Origin: CBDUQN01 sp965369375
Lineage (GTDB): Bacteria > Krumholzibacteriota > Krumholzibacteriia > Krumholzibacteriales > Krumholzibacteriaceae
Reading direction: 5' to 3'
Assembly (NCBI GenBank): GCA_965369375.1
Contig: CBDUQN010000056.1
Span: 1-21,049 of the forward strand
DNA: 21,049 bases
How positions within the stretch are numbered: the first letter of the stretch is position 1; each line of letters opens with the position of its first letter. Positions 6,969 through 14,163 of this stretch are shown piece by piece. Below the pieces are notes generated by a model, which did not search any database, was not told where the DNA came from, and saw only the letters and a program-made list of their open reading frames with translations. The translations under genes and the position numbers were made by a program.

Positions 6969-7364
6969 ATGATGACAGACCCGATAGCCGACATGTTGAC
7001 AAGGATTCGCAATGCGATCCATATAAGAAAAAGCCACGTCGACATGCCCGCCTCAAGGATCAAGGCGCACATTGCGCGGATCCTGCTCGAGAGCGGCTAC
7101 GTTTCGAACGTGAAATACATCGACGACGGGCTTCAGGGAAAACTTCGCGTGTACCTCAAGTACAGCGAGAAGAATGTCAACGCTATCGAGGGATTGCAGC
7201 GCGTCAGTGTTCCGAGCCGCAGGGTTTACGTAAACAAAGGCACAATACCTCGAGTGATGGGAGGATATGGAACGGCCATCATCTCCACGTCGCAGGGTAT
7301 TCTGACGGACAAGGAATGTCGTTCCCGGGGCATCGGGGGCGAGGTTCTCTGTCATGTCTGGTAG
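6969..7364 (+). CDS. rpsH: 30S ribosomal protein S8
   Basis: S8 binds 16S rRNA helix 21 and in E. coli represses the spc operon by binding its own mRNA near rplE. ATG 6969 gives 131 aa starting MMTDPIADMLTRIRNA. ATG 6972 is the only close alternative, and both are served by GAGG 6955-6958. The C-terminal RNA-binding motif is present: SVPSRRVYVNKGTIPRVMGG followed by GTAIISTSQGILTD and GGEVLCHVW. An 82-bp spacer without clear structure precedes rplF. Confidence 0.96.
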   Translation: MMTDPIADMLTRIRNAIHIRKSHVDMPASRIKAHIARILLESGYVSNVKYIDDGLQGKLRVYLKYSEKNVNAIEGLQRVSVPSRRVYVNKGTIPRVMGGYGTAIISTSQGILTDKECRSRGIGGEVLCHVW

Positions 7365-7446
7365 CCGGGGAAAATCAGGTTTGCGTTGGATCGTGGGCCG
7401 GCGGCGATAGCGAGTACCGATCAGGGAACGGAAAGGGCTTAAGGCA

Positions 7447-7995
7447 ATGTCACGAGTTGGAAAAAATCCGATACCGATACCGTCGGGAGTTCAGGTAGAA
7501 CTCGAAGCCAATCTCATCAAGCTCAAGGGGCCGAAGGGCGAGCTCGAGTGGCAATTTCATCCCGAGATGATCATCGAGATGGCCGGCGAGGAAATCCTTG
7601 TGAAGCGTCCGAGTGAATCGAAAATTCACAAATCGCTTCATGGGCTCACGCGCACGCTCGTTGCGAACATGGTCGATGGTGTCTCGAATGGTTTCGAAAA
7701 GAATCTCGAGATAGAGGGAGTCGAATACCGCGCCGAGCTCAAGGGCAAGTCGCTGGTGCTGACTCTCGGTTACTCACACCTCGTTCGCTACGAACCGGTG
7801 GAGGGAATAACGATCGAGGTGCCCGAGCCCAAGAAGATAAAGATAAGTGGAATTGACAAGCAGAAGGTTGGTCAGACAGCCGCCGAGATACGCTCGTTCA
7901 GGCCACCCGAACCGTACAAGGGCAAGGGGATCCGTTATGAGGGCGAACAGATTCAGCGCAAGGCCGGCAAGGCGGCCGTCGGTACCGGTTTGTAA
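7447..7995 (+). CDS. rplF: 50S ribosomal protein L6
   Basis: L6 consists of two duplicated RNA-binding domains near the sarcin-ricin loop and factor-binding site. It is 182 aa (family about 175-185), with ATG 7447 after GAAAGGG 7431-7437. It starts MSRVGKNPIPIPSGVQVEL, a standard N-terminus. Domain 1 runs to about residue 82 and domain 2 from there, with GYSHLVRYEPVEGITIEVP and the hallmark GQTAAEIRSFRPPEPYKGKG. The end RKAGKAAVGTGL is close to the usual GKAGKK tail but slightly longer. Confidence 0.97.
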   Translation: MSRVGKNPIPIPSGVQVELEANLIKLKGPKGELEWQFHPEMIIEMAGEEILVKRPSESKIHKSLHGLTRTLVANMVDGVSNGFEKNLEIEGVEYRAELKGKSLVLTLGYSHLVRYEPVEGITIEVPEPKKIKISGIDKQKVGQTAAEIRSFRPPEPYKGKGIRYEGEQIQRKAGKAAVGTGL

Positions 7996-8013
7996 ACCAA
8001 GGAGCTTAGAGAC

Positions 8014-8475
8014 GTGAGCGACGTTAATCGTGAGAAGCGCAAAGCAAGATTAGGACGTCACCGCAGGGTGCGAAGGAAGATTCACGGTACCGCCGAGAAA
8101 CCTCGGCTCGCCGTATACCGGAGCCTCGATCATATCTATGCACAAATAATAGACGACGATGTCGCGAAGACGATCGTTTCCGCATCGAGCCTCAAGGCTG
8201 AGCCCGCGCCGGAGATAACGGTGGAAGAGGGGGGCAAGAAGGGGAACAAGAAGGGGAACAAGAAAGGGAACAAGAAAGGGAACAAGAAAGGGAACAAGAA
8301 AGCCAGGCGGGACAGCATCAAGATGAGACGGTCCCGGGCCGTCGGGAAGCGGATTGCCGAGGTAGCCCTCGCAAAAGGCATCAAGGTGGTGGCTTTCGAT
8401 CGCGGCGGGTATCCCTACCACGGGAGAGTTGCAGAGCTCGCAGAGGAAGCCCGTAAAGCAGGTTTGGAATTTTGA
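8014..8475 (+). CDS. rplR: 50S ribosomal protein L18 with a KKGN repeat insertion
   Basis: L18 binds 5S rRNA with L5. GTG 8014 follows AAGGAG (7999-8004). The protein is 153 aa against about 117-122 for the family. The N-terminus is basic, followed by KPRLAVYRSLDHIYAQIIDD. The C-terminal half is canonical: RAVGKRIAEVALAKGIKVVA, then FDRGGYPYHGRVAELAEEAR and GLEF. The excess sits in the loop between them, about residues 63-106, where five KKGN units (residues 75-94) and a basic ARRDSIKMRRS stretch replace the normal short linker. The frame stays open, so the protein is probably made. Confidence 0.95.
   Translation: MSDVNREKRKARLGRHRRVRRKIHGTAEKPRLAVYRSLDHIYAQIIDDDVAKTIVSASSLKAEPAPEITVEEGGKKGNKKGNKKGNKKGNKKGNKKARRDSIKMRRSRAVGKRIAEVALAKGIKVVAFDRGGYPYHGRVAELAEEARKAGLEF
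8236..8301 (+). repeat. 12-bp tandem repeat inside rplR
   Basis: Five consecutive 12-nt units start at 8236, 8248, 8260, 8272 and 8284, followed by a half unit AAGAAA at 8296-8301. Units 1-2 read AAGAAGGGGAAC and units 3-5 read AAGAAAGGGAAC, so one third-position change separates two homogeneous groups. Each unit encodes Lys-Lys-Gly-Asn. The 12-nt period keeps the reading frame whatever the copy number. The near-identity of units suggests recent expansion by replication slippage. Confidence 0.97.
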
Positions 8476-8479
8476 ACAT

Positions 8480-8515
8480 GTGACCGCCTCCGTTCATGCG
8501 GAGCGGATCGGTCAC
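8480..8515 (+). promoter_or_regulatory. Strong hairpin in the L18-S5 spacer
   Basis: The 61-bp spacer between rplR and rpsE folds into an interrupted stem. The outer helix is GTGACCG 8480-8486 with CGGTCAC 8509-8515. The inner helix is CTCCG 8488-8492 with CGGAG 8499-8503, around the loop TTCATG. That gives 12 base pairs with an asymmetric internal loop of 1 nt against 5 nt. No U-run follows, so a terminator is unlikely. The rpsE ribosome binding site starts about 9 nt downstream. Its role (mRNA stability, processing or translational control) is inferred. Confidence 0.5.
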
Positions 8516-8536
8516 TCACCCATGGGGGTGTATTAG

Positions 8537-9154
8537 TTGCAAAGAACGGACAGAAGAACGGACAGAAGAACGGACAGAAGAGATGAGACCGGTCCTGAGT
8601 ATCTCGAGCAGACCATCCACATAAACCGAGTGGCGAAAGTGGTGAAGGGCGGGCGCCGTTTCAGTTTCAACGCTCTCGTCGCAATCGGGGATGGGATGGG
8701 CAAGGTCGGCATCGGTCTCGGCAAGGCCAACGAGATCAGTGACGCCATTCGGAAGGCTTCCGAAACCGCGAAGCGCGATATGGTTCGGATTCCGATGGTG
8801 GGAGGAACGATACCGTACAAGGTGATCGGCCGATTCGGCGCGGCGAGGGTTCTGCTCAAGCCGGCATCGCCGGGAACAGGTGTGATCGCCGGTGGCGGGG
8901 TACGATCGGTGCTGGAGGTTGCCGGGATAAAGGATATCCTGACAAAGTCTCTCGGATCGAACAATGCCCACAACACGGTGAAAGCAACGATGGCGGGTTT
9001 GAGAAGCATCAAGAGCGCCAGGGACGTCGCCAAGCGCCGGGACATAACGATAGCGGATCTCTTTGGCATAAAGAAAGAAAAAGTGCCCGAGCCCGCTCCG
9101 GAAGAAGGAAGCCCGGCAGCGGAGCAGCCGAGCGAGGAACAGCCGGAAGCGTAA
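8537..9154 (+). CDS. rpsE: 30S ribosomal protein S5
   Basis: S5 contributes to decoding fidelity and to the mRNA entry channel. The only upstream in-frame start is TTG 8537, with GGGGGTG 8524-8530 as SD. The protein is 205 aa against about 165-175 in most bacteria. Residues 3-14 are three RTDR units. The core follows: VVKGGRRFSFNALVAIGDG (about residues 34-52) and GTGVIAGGGVRSVLEVAGI. An acidic, proline-rich tail from about residue 180 (PEPAPEEGSPAAEQPSEEQ) is extra. Arginine-rich N-termini are common in S5, but exact repeats are less so. Confidence 0.96.
   Translation: MQRTDRRTDRRTDRRDETGPEYLEQTIHINRVAKVVKGGRRFSFNALVAIGDGMGKVGIGLGKANEISDAIRKASETAKRDMVRIPMVGGTIPYKVIGRFGAARVLLKPASPGTGVIAGGGVRSVLEVAGIKDILTKSLGSNNAHNTVKATMAGLRSIKSARDVAKRRDITIADLFGIKKEKVPEPAPEEGSPAAEQPSEEQPEA
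8543..8581 (+). repeat. 12-bp tandem repeat at the start of rpsE
   Basis: Three identical copies of AGAACGGACAGA lie at 8543-8554, 8555-8566 and 8567-8578, followed by a further AGA at 8579-8581. Each unit encodes Arg-Thr-Asp-Arg. The copies are perfect at the DNA level, including third codon positions, which points to recent duplication. The block begins just two codons after the TTG start. Confidence 0.97.
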
Positions 9155-9247
9155 AAGCGGGCTGTTCGCGGGCAGGCGTGACGTTTCGGTTATCGTCGCG
9201 AAGCGGCGCCGCTCGCCGGAGAAGAGAACGACAGCGAGGAATTTGAG

Positions 9248-9565
9248 ATGCCTAAGAAACTTAAACTAACACAGGTGCGGAGCATTATCGGTTCTCAGAG
9301 AAAGAGGCACCGCAACGTCATGGAAGCGTTGGGCTTTCAAAAGAATTACCGCACCCTGTACAAGAACGATACCCCACAGATACGGGGAATGTTGAACAAG
9401 GTCAGGCACCTCGTCGAGTGGGTAGAGATAGAAGAGAAGGATATCCTTCCGAAATCGGAGCGCTCGAAAGGCTTCACGGTCGTCAAGGCGGCGAATAAGG
9501 AAAAGAAGCCTTCGGCGGAAGCGCCGGCCGGGGAGAAATCGGGTAACACAGCGGTTGAACAGTAG
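9248..9565 (+). CDS. rpmD: 50S ribosomal protein L30 with a long C-terminal tail
   Basis: L30 is a small 50S protein absent from many bacteria. ATG 9248 follows GAGG 9236-9239. The first 60 or so residues are a normal L30: KLKLTQVRSIIGSQRKRHRN at the N-terminus, then TPQIRGMLNKVRHLVEWVEI. The family usually ends there. This protein continues to 105 aa with a Lys/Glu/Ala-rich tail (NKEKKPSAEAPAGEKSGN) that looks disordered. The 93-bp spacer upstream is GC-rich and holds a perfect 12-bp palindrome at 9202-9213 of unknown meaning. Confidence 0.92.
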   Translation: MPKKLKLTQVRSIIGSQRKRHRNVMEALGFQKNYRTLYKNDTPQIRGMLNKVRHLVEWVEIEEKDILPKSERSKGFTVVKAANKEKKPSAEAPAGEKSGNTAVEQ

Positions 9566-9591
9566 TAAACCGCTCGAAGGAGCTGCGAACG

Positions 9592-10119
9592 ATGAAGTTG
9601 AACGAGATAGCCCCCCCGCCCGGGGCGAGAAAGAAACGCAAGCGAATCGGGTGTGGAATTGGATCCGGTCACGGTAAGACCGCGACGAGGGGGCATAAGG
9701 GTCAGAATTGCCGCTCGGGGGGCGGCGTGCCGCCCTGGTTCGAAGGGGGACAGATGCCCCTGCAGCGGCGCGTGCCGAAACGGGGATTCACCAACATCTT
9801 TCAGACACGCTACCAGGTGGTGAATCTCGAAAGGCTCAACTGCTTTGAAAAGGAAACGAAGGTGACGAGGGGGGTGCTCATCGAAGCGGGGCTCGTCAAG
9901 AAGGCAAACCAGCCCGTCAAGATACTCGGTCACGGGGAACTGGCCGTCGCCCTCGAAATCGAAGTGGACGCAGTGAGCCGGAGAGCCGCCGAGATGATCG
10001 CCAAGGCGGGCGGCAATGTCAAACTCGTTTCGGGCAAGGAAGTGCCCGTTGGCAAATCAGCGCCGGTGAAGGAGCGGGCGAGTGAAGAGACGCCTGTACC
10101 GGAGGGCGAAGAAAACTAA
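9592..10119 (+). CDS. rplO: 50S ribosomal protein L15
   Basis: L15 is a late-assembling 50S protein with an extended N-terminal arm. ATG 9592 follows AAGGAG 9577-9582. The protein is 175 aa against about 145 for the family. The Gly/Arg/Lys-rich arm covers about residues 12-60 and includes KRIGCGIGSGHGKTATRGHK and CRSGGGVPPWFEGGQMPL. The globular part has TRYQVVNLERLNCF and KILGHGELAVALEIEVDA. A tail of about 30 residues rich in Glu, Pro and Ser (KERASEETPVPEGEEN) is extra. secY starts 3 nt after the stop. Confidence 0.96.
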   Translation: MKLNEIAPPPGARKKRKRIGCGIGSGHGKTATRGHKGQNCRSGGGVPPWFEGGQMPLQRRVPKRGFTNIFQTRYQVVNLERLNCFEKETKVTRGVLIEAGLVKKANQPVKILGHGELAVALEIEVDAVSRRAAEMIAKAGGNVKLVSGKEVPVGKSAPVKERASEETPVPEGEEN

Positions 10120-10122
10120 GCA

Positions 10123-11427
10123 ATGTTGAAAAAGCTGCAGGACATTTTCGCGATCCCTGAGCTCAAGAGGCGCATCCTCTTTACCGTTGCCATGCTGATC
10201 GTCTACCGTATCGGCGGCCATATAACGACACCCGGTGTTAATCCTGTTGCGCTCAAGGTATACTTCGCGGGTCAGCAGGGAACGATATTCGCCCTCTATG
10301 ACCTCTTTGCGGGAGGGAATCTCGGGCGGGCGACGATATTCGCGCTCGGCATCATGCCGTACATCAGCGCCTCGATTATCCTGCAGCTTCTCCAGGCGGT
10401 GATCCCGTACTTCGAAAAGCTCGCCAAGGAAGGTGAAGAGGGGCGCAAAAAGATCACGCAGTACACGCGCTACGGGACGGTGTTGCTGGCTGTCGTCCAG
10501 GGAATCGGCATCGCGTTCTTTCTCGAGAACATGACGGTGGAGGGTGTGTCGGTCGTTCCGGGGGGAGGGCTCTTTTTCAGGCTTCTCACGATTATCACGC
10601 TGACGGCGGGAACGATATTCGTCATGTGGCTCGGTGAGCAGATATCGGAACGGGGGATCGGCAACGGTATCTCGATCATCATCATGATCGGTATCATTGC
10701 ACGCTACCCCACCAATATGCTCCATACCTGGAACTCGCTGAAACTCGGTCAGATCACACCGCTGAGGCTCGTGTTGCTCATTGTGATCATGGTGTTTGTG
10801 GTCGGCGGTGTAATCCTGATTACCCAGGGGCAACGGCGCATTCCCGTCCAGTACGCCAAGCGAATCGTCGGACGGAAGGTGTACGGCGGCCGTCAGCAGT
10901 ACATTCCCCTGCGCGTGAATACAGCCGGCGTGATCCCCATTATCTTTGCCCAAGCGATTCTGATGTTTCCAGGCACCATTGCATCGTTTTTCCAGGTCGA
11001 GTTCCTCGCCACCGTGACCAGGATTCTCTCCCCCGGCAACTGGGTTTATATGACCCTCTACGCGATCGTCATCATCTTCTTTGCATACTTTTATACCGCG
11101 ATCATTCTCAATCCGGTCGATCTCGCCGAAAACATGCAGAAATACGGGGGCTTCATACCGGGGATCCGGCCGGGAAAGAGAACGGCCGATTACATCGACA
11201 GGATTCTAACGAGGGTTACGCTTCCGGGCGCGATATTCCTCGCTTTTATAGCGGTTCTCCCCGATGTCATGATGAGAAAGGGCGGATTGCCGTTTCAATT
11301 CGGCGGAACCGGATTGCTTATTACCGTCGGAGTGATGCTCGATACATTGCAGCAGATCGAGACGCACCTGCTCATGAGACACTACGACGGATTTATGAAG
11401 AAAGGTCGCCTGCGCGGCAGGCGTTAA
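10123..11427 (+). CDS. secY: Protein translocase subunit SecY
   Basis: SecY is the channel of the Sec translocon in the inner membrane. It is 434 aa (E. coli 443). Ten hydrophobic segments are readable, near residues 18-38, 70-92, 117-135, 152-172, 181-195, 213-234, 267-290, 308-330, 366-384 and 396-410. The plug region follows TM1. Family motifs include QISERGIGNGISIII (about 173-187), the cytosolic loop GQRRIPVQYAKR and NPVDLAENMQKYGGFIPGIR. The end MRHYDGFMKKGRLRGRR is canonical. The ATG is 3 nt after the rplO stop with no close SD, so translational coupling to rplO is likely. Confidence 0.97.
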   Translation: MLKKLQDIFAIPELKRRILFTVAMLIVYRIGGHITTPGVNPVALKVYFAGQQGTIFALYDLFAGGNLGRATIFALGIMPYISASIILQLLQAVIPYFEKLAKEGEEGRKKITQYTRYGTVLLAVVQGIGIAFFLENMTVEGVSVVPGGGLFFRLLTIITLTAGTIFVMWLGEQISERGIGNGISIIIMIGIIARYPTNMLHTWNSLKLGQITPLRLVLLIVIMVFVVGGVILITQGQRRIPVQYAKRIVGRKVYGGRQQYIPLRVNTAGVIPIIFAQAILMFPGTIASFFQVEFLATVTRILSPGNWVYMTLYAIVIIFFAYFYTAIILNPVDLAENMQKYGGFIPGIRPGKRTADYIDRILTRVTLPGAIFLAFIAVLPDVMMRKGGLPFQFGGTGLLITVGVMLDTLQQIETHLLMRHYDGFMKKGRLRGRR

Positions 11428-11448
11428 TGTAGAAGGAAGGTAACGGTC

Positions 11449-12090
11449 TTGGCTCGCATAGTGATACTCGGTCCGCCCGGTTCAGGAAAGGGCACGCAAG
11501 CGGTCCGGATCGCCTCAGAGCTGGGAATCAAGCACCTCTCGACAGGCGATATTTTACGAAACGCCGTTGCCCGGAAAACCGATCTCGGAGTGCAGGCCGA
11601 GGATTACATGAGGCGCGGGCTTCTCGTGCCGGACGATATCATGCTCGGCATGATCCGCGAGGAAATAGACGCCCTGGGAGATTCCGGCTGGATTCTCGAT
11701 GGTTTTCCAAGAACGCTCAACCAGGCCGAAGCCCTTTCAGAAATGCTCGAGGAACGAGGACTCGGGATAGATCGGGTCGTTCTTCTCGAAGTCGACTCCG
11801 GGATTATCGTGGCGAGGCTCACGAGCAGACTCGTGTGCGCTGAGTGCAGCGCCGTTTATAATCTGAATTCGCTGGATGCGGCGGAGACGCAAACATGCAG
11901 CCGGTGCGGCGGAGATTTGGTGAAGAGACCGGACGATGAGGAGGAAACAGTCCGCCGCCGCATTCGAGTTTACGAGGAACAGACGGCGCCGGTCGTCGGT
12001 TTTTTCGAAAAGCGTGATGGCCTGGTTACCATCGACGGCGCCATCGATATAGACGAAATAACCACGGAAATACTCCGTGACCTGCAATGA
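11449..12090 (+). CDS. adk: Adenylate kinase, zinc-LID type
   Basis: Adenylate kinase interconverts ATP + AMP and 2 ADP in the cytoplasm. The start is TTG 11449 after AAGGAAGG (11433-11440), giving 213 aa. The P-loop GPPGSGKGT is at residues 8-16, the AMP-binding segment STGDILRNAV at 31-40 and DGFPRT at 84-89. The LID domain has Cys130/Cys133 and Cys150/Cys153, a structural zinc site typical of Gram-positive and several other lineages and absent from E. coli Adk. The secY-adk-map-infA order is a common arrangement. Its stop overlaps the map start as ATGA. Confidence 0.96.
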   Translation: MARIVILGPPGSGKGTQAVRIASELGIKHLSTGDILRNAVARKTDLGVQAEDYMRRGLLVPDDIMLGMIREEIDALGDSGWILDGFPRTLNQAEALSEMLEERGLGIDRVVLLEVDSGIIVARLTSRLVCAECSAVYNLNSLDAAETQTCSRCGGDLVKRPDDEEETVRRRIRVYEEQTAPVVGFFEKRDGLVTIDGAIDIDEITTEILRDLQ

Positions 12091-12830
12091 TAGTAATGAG
12101 GAGCACACCGGAGTTGGATCTCATCAGGCAGAGTGGTGAGATCCTGAGAGATTGTTTCCTCGAGTTAGAGGAGATGATAAAGCCCGGCGTGACGACGGCC
12201 GAGCTCGACCGGGTAGCCGAGGAGTTCATACGAACGCGCAAAGCGGAACCCGCCTTCAAAGGATATAAGGGGTATCCCGCTTCGATCTGCGCATCGATCA
12301 ACGAGGAGGTCGTCCATGGGATTCCCGGCTCGAGAGAGCTTGCAGAGGGGGATATCGTCGGGATCGACATTGGAGTGGTCAAGAGAGGATACTACGCCGA
12401 TGCAACGCGAACGTACGGCATCGGAAACATAGACGAAGAGGCGGGGAGCCTCATCGGGGTCACGAGGGAAAGCCTCGAGTTAGCTATTGACAAGGCGAGA
12501 CCCGGGAACCATCTTTCCGACATCTCCCACGTGATCCAGGCATTTGTGGAGAGGCGGGGGTTTTCGGTTGTGCGAGCCCTCGTCGGGCACGGCATTGGCC
12601 GGCAGATGCACGAGGACCCGCAGATTCCGAACTTCGGCCCGCCGGGAAAGGGCCCGGTTCTTCAATCGGGAATGGTGCTGGCGATCGAGCCGATGGTGAA
12701 CGCCGGGACGCACGATGTCCTGACGCTCAAGGATAACTGGACGTTTGTAACTGTGGACGGAAAGTTTTCCGCCCACTTCGAAGACACGGTGGCGGTCACC
12801 GATAACGGCCCCGTGATTATGACAAGGTAG
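12087..12830 (+). CDS. map: Methionine aminopeptidase, type I
   Basis: This enzyme removes the N-terminal methionine from nascent proteins. It is 247 aa. ATG 12087 overlaps the adk stop (ATGA), indicating coupling, and starts MIVMRSTPELDLIRQSG in register with the family. An ATG at 12096 is possible but less so. The dinuclear metal ligands are all present: Asp94, Asp105, His168, Glu201 and Glu232, with the catalytic His78. Motifs are VGIDIGVVKRGYYADATRT, GHGIGRQMHEDPQIPNFG and GMVLAIEPMVN. It has no N-terminal SH3 or zinc extension. Confidence 0.96.
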   Translation: MIVMRSTPELDLIRQSGEILRDCFLELEEMIKPGVTTAELDRVAEEFIRTRKAEPAFKGYKGYPASICASINEEVVHGIPGSRELAEGDIVGIDIGVVKRGYYADATRTYGIGNIDEEAGSLIGVTRESLELAIDKARPGNHLSDISHVIQAFVERRGFSVVRALVGHGIGRQMHEDPQIPNFGPPGKGPVLQSGMVLAIEPMVNAGTHDVLTLKDNWTFVTVDGKFSAHFEDTVAVTDNGPVIMTR

Positions 12831-12832
12831 AA

Positions 12833-13051
12833 ATGGCGAAACAGAAGGGAATACCGGTAGAAGGAACAGTAGTCGAGGCTTTGCCGAATGCCATGTTTCG
12901 AGTCGAGCTCGAGAACAAACACGTCGTTCTCGCCCATGTCTCGGGGAAGATGCGAATGCATTTTATCCGGATTCTTCCCGGTGATAGGGTAGCGCTCGAG
13001 CTCAGCCCGTACGATCTCTCGAGGGGACGGATTACGTACCGGTACAAGTGA
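12833..13051 (+). CDS. infA: Translation initiation factor IF-1
   Basis: IF-1 occupies the A site of the 30S subunit during initiation. It is 72 aa, exactly the standard length, and a single OB (S1-like) fold: GTVVEALPNAMFRVELENKH, then SGKMRMHFIRILPGDRVALE and SPYDLSRGRITYRYK at the end. ATG 12833 is 2 nt after the map stop. There is no strong SD at normal spacing, so it probably depends on translation of map. A possible 8-bp stem follows the stop codon (13054-13061 with 13068-13075, two G-U pairs). Confidence 0.97.
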   Translation: MAKQKGIPVEGTVVEALPNAMFRVELENKHVVLAHVSGKMRMHFIRILPGDRVALELSPYDLSRGRITYRYK

Positions 13052-13143
13052 TACCGGGCATGGTTCGATGTTCGGGTAAGCGGAGAATGTCTTGCGAGGA
13101 GGATCGGCGGAGGAACAAAAACAGAACGAAGGATTGATAAACG

Positions 13144-13257
13144 ATGAAGGTGAGAAGTTCGATAAAGAAGATGTGTCCCCATTGCAAGATCATCAAACGC
13201 AGGGGTGTTCTGCGCGTGATCTGCAAGAACCCGAAGCACAAGCAGCGCCAGGGTTAG
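13144..13257 (+). CDS. rpmJ: 50S ribosomal protein L36 (C+ zinc form)
   Basis: This 37-aa gene lies between infA and rpsM, its usual place. It starts MKVRSSIKKMCPHCKIIKRR and ends in NPKHKQRQG. Zinc ligands are Cys11, Cys14, Cys27 and His32, the standard CxxC-C-H pattern of the zinc-binding form. ATG 13144 follows AAGGA 13129-13133. L36 is the smallest 50S protein and organises 23S rRNA near the factor-binding region. The 92-bp spacer upstream carries other purine-rich SD-like stretches (for example near 13097-13113) that serve no visible gene. Confidence 0.97.
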   Translation: MKVRSSIKKMCPHCKIIKRRGVLRVICKNPKHKQRQG

Positions 13258-13295
13258 GGGTCCTCTGTGTTCCGAATTGACGAAAGGAGTTTTTT

Positions 13296-13667
13296 GTGGC
13301 GCGTTTAGTTGGAGTCGATATTCCTGACCACAAGCATATCGAGATCGCTCTGACGTATATTTTCGGTATCGGTCGCTCGAGCGCCCGCAAGATCCTTGGG
13401 AAGGCGAAGATTCCCTACGATTTGAAGACGAGGGATCTGACCGACGATCAGACAGCCAAGATTCGAGATATTGTCGAGAATGAATTCAAGATCGAGGGAG
13501 CACTGCGCGGAGAGGTAACGATGAACATCAAGCGTCTCATGGACATCGGCGCCTACCGCGGCATGCGCCACCGTCACGGCTTGCCGGTGCACGGGCAGCG
13601 CACCCACACGAACGCCCGGACGAGAAAGGGTCCGCGTACGCGTCCGGGTTCGAAGAAAAAGAAATAA
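13296..13667 (+). CDS. rpsM: 30S ribosomal protein S13
   Basis: S13 lies in the 30S head, touches P-site tRNA and makes bridges to L5. The start is GTG 13296, 6 nt after AAAGGAG (13283-13289), giving 123 aa. It opens MARLVGVDIPDHKHIEIALT and has the helix-hairpin region YIFGIGRSSARKIL. The basic end contains YRGMRHRHGLPVHGQRTHTN, then ARTRKGPRTRPGSKKKK, which reaches the tRNA. It is the first ribosomal gene of the classical alpha block, following rpmJ by 38 bp. Confidence 0.97.
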   Translation: MARLVGVDIPDHKHIEIALTYIFGIGRSSARKILGKAKIPYDLKTRDLTDDQTAKIRDIVENEFKIEGALRGEVTMNIKRLMDIGAYRGMRHRHGLPVHGQRTHTNARTRKGPRTRPGSKKKK

Positions 13668-13745
13668 AGAATCAGGTATTCGACCGAATATATTGAATCG
13701 ATAAATCTTTGATATGTAGCTCGATTGCAGCAAGGAGGTTATGCG

Positions 13746-14135
13746 TTGGCCCGTCCTCAGAGGTCAAAGAAGAAGAAGCTCAAGAAGGTGGACAGTTTCG
13801 GCATCGCCCATATCAAATCTACCTTCAATAATACGCTCATAACCATCACGGACCGTGATGGCGCGGTTATTACCTGGAGCAGCCCGGGCAAGCTCGGATA
13901 CAAGGGGTCGCGCAAGAGCACGCCGTTCGCAGCGCAGCAAGCGGCTACGGCTGCGGCGCGGGAAGTCATGGCTCTCGGCATGAAACGTGTCGAAGCGTGG
14001 GTCAAGGGGCCGGGACCGGGACGGGAAGCGGCCATCCGGTCGCTCAGGGCGGCGGGTATTGATGTTTCGGCGATAAAAGATTGTACGCCGATGCCTCATA
14101 ACGGTGTCAGGCAGAAGAAGCGTAGAAGGATATAG
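13746..14135 (+). CDS. rpsK: 30S ribosomal protein S11
   Basis: S11 is on the 30S platform and helps form the E site. The start is TTG 13746, set by a perfect AAGGAGGT at 13732-13739. The frame is open from TTG 13725, but the SD itself lies inside that stretch. The 129-aa product has FGIAHIKSTFNNTLITITD near the N-terminus, GYKGSRKSTPFAAQQAA in the middle and TPMPHNGVRQKKRRRI at the end. Asn119-Gly matches the site that forms isoaspartate in E. coli S11. The 78-bp spacer before it is AT-rich, with no promoter I would assert. Confidence 0.96.
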   Translation: MARPQRSKKKKLKKVDSFGIAHIKSTFNNTLITITDRDGAVITWSSPGKLGYKGSRKSTPFAAQQAATAAAREVMALGMKRVEAWVKGPGPGREAAIRSLRAAGIDVSAIKDCTPMPHNGVRQKKRRRI

Positions 14136-14163
14136 AGTACGTAAAGATAGGCATTCGAGTACC

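Noticed and set aside
8236..8301. KKGN repeat as a CRISPR-like or mobile repeat
   Set aside because: The units are contiguous and coding, with no spacers, so it is a simple tandem repeat in rplR.
9202..9213. Perfect 12-bp palindrome AGCGGCGCCGCT in the S5-L30 spacer
   Set aside because: It leaves no loop for an RNA hairpin and is easily expected in GC-rich DNA.
13668..13745. AT-rich spacer between rpsM and rpsK as an internal promoter
   Set aside because: No -35/-10 pair with acceptable match and spacing was found.
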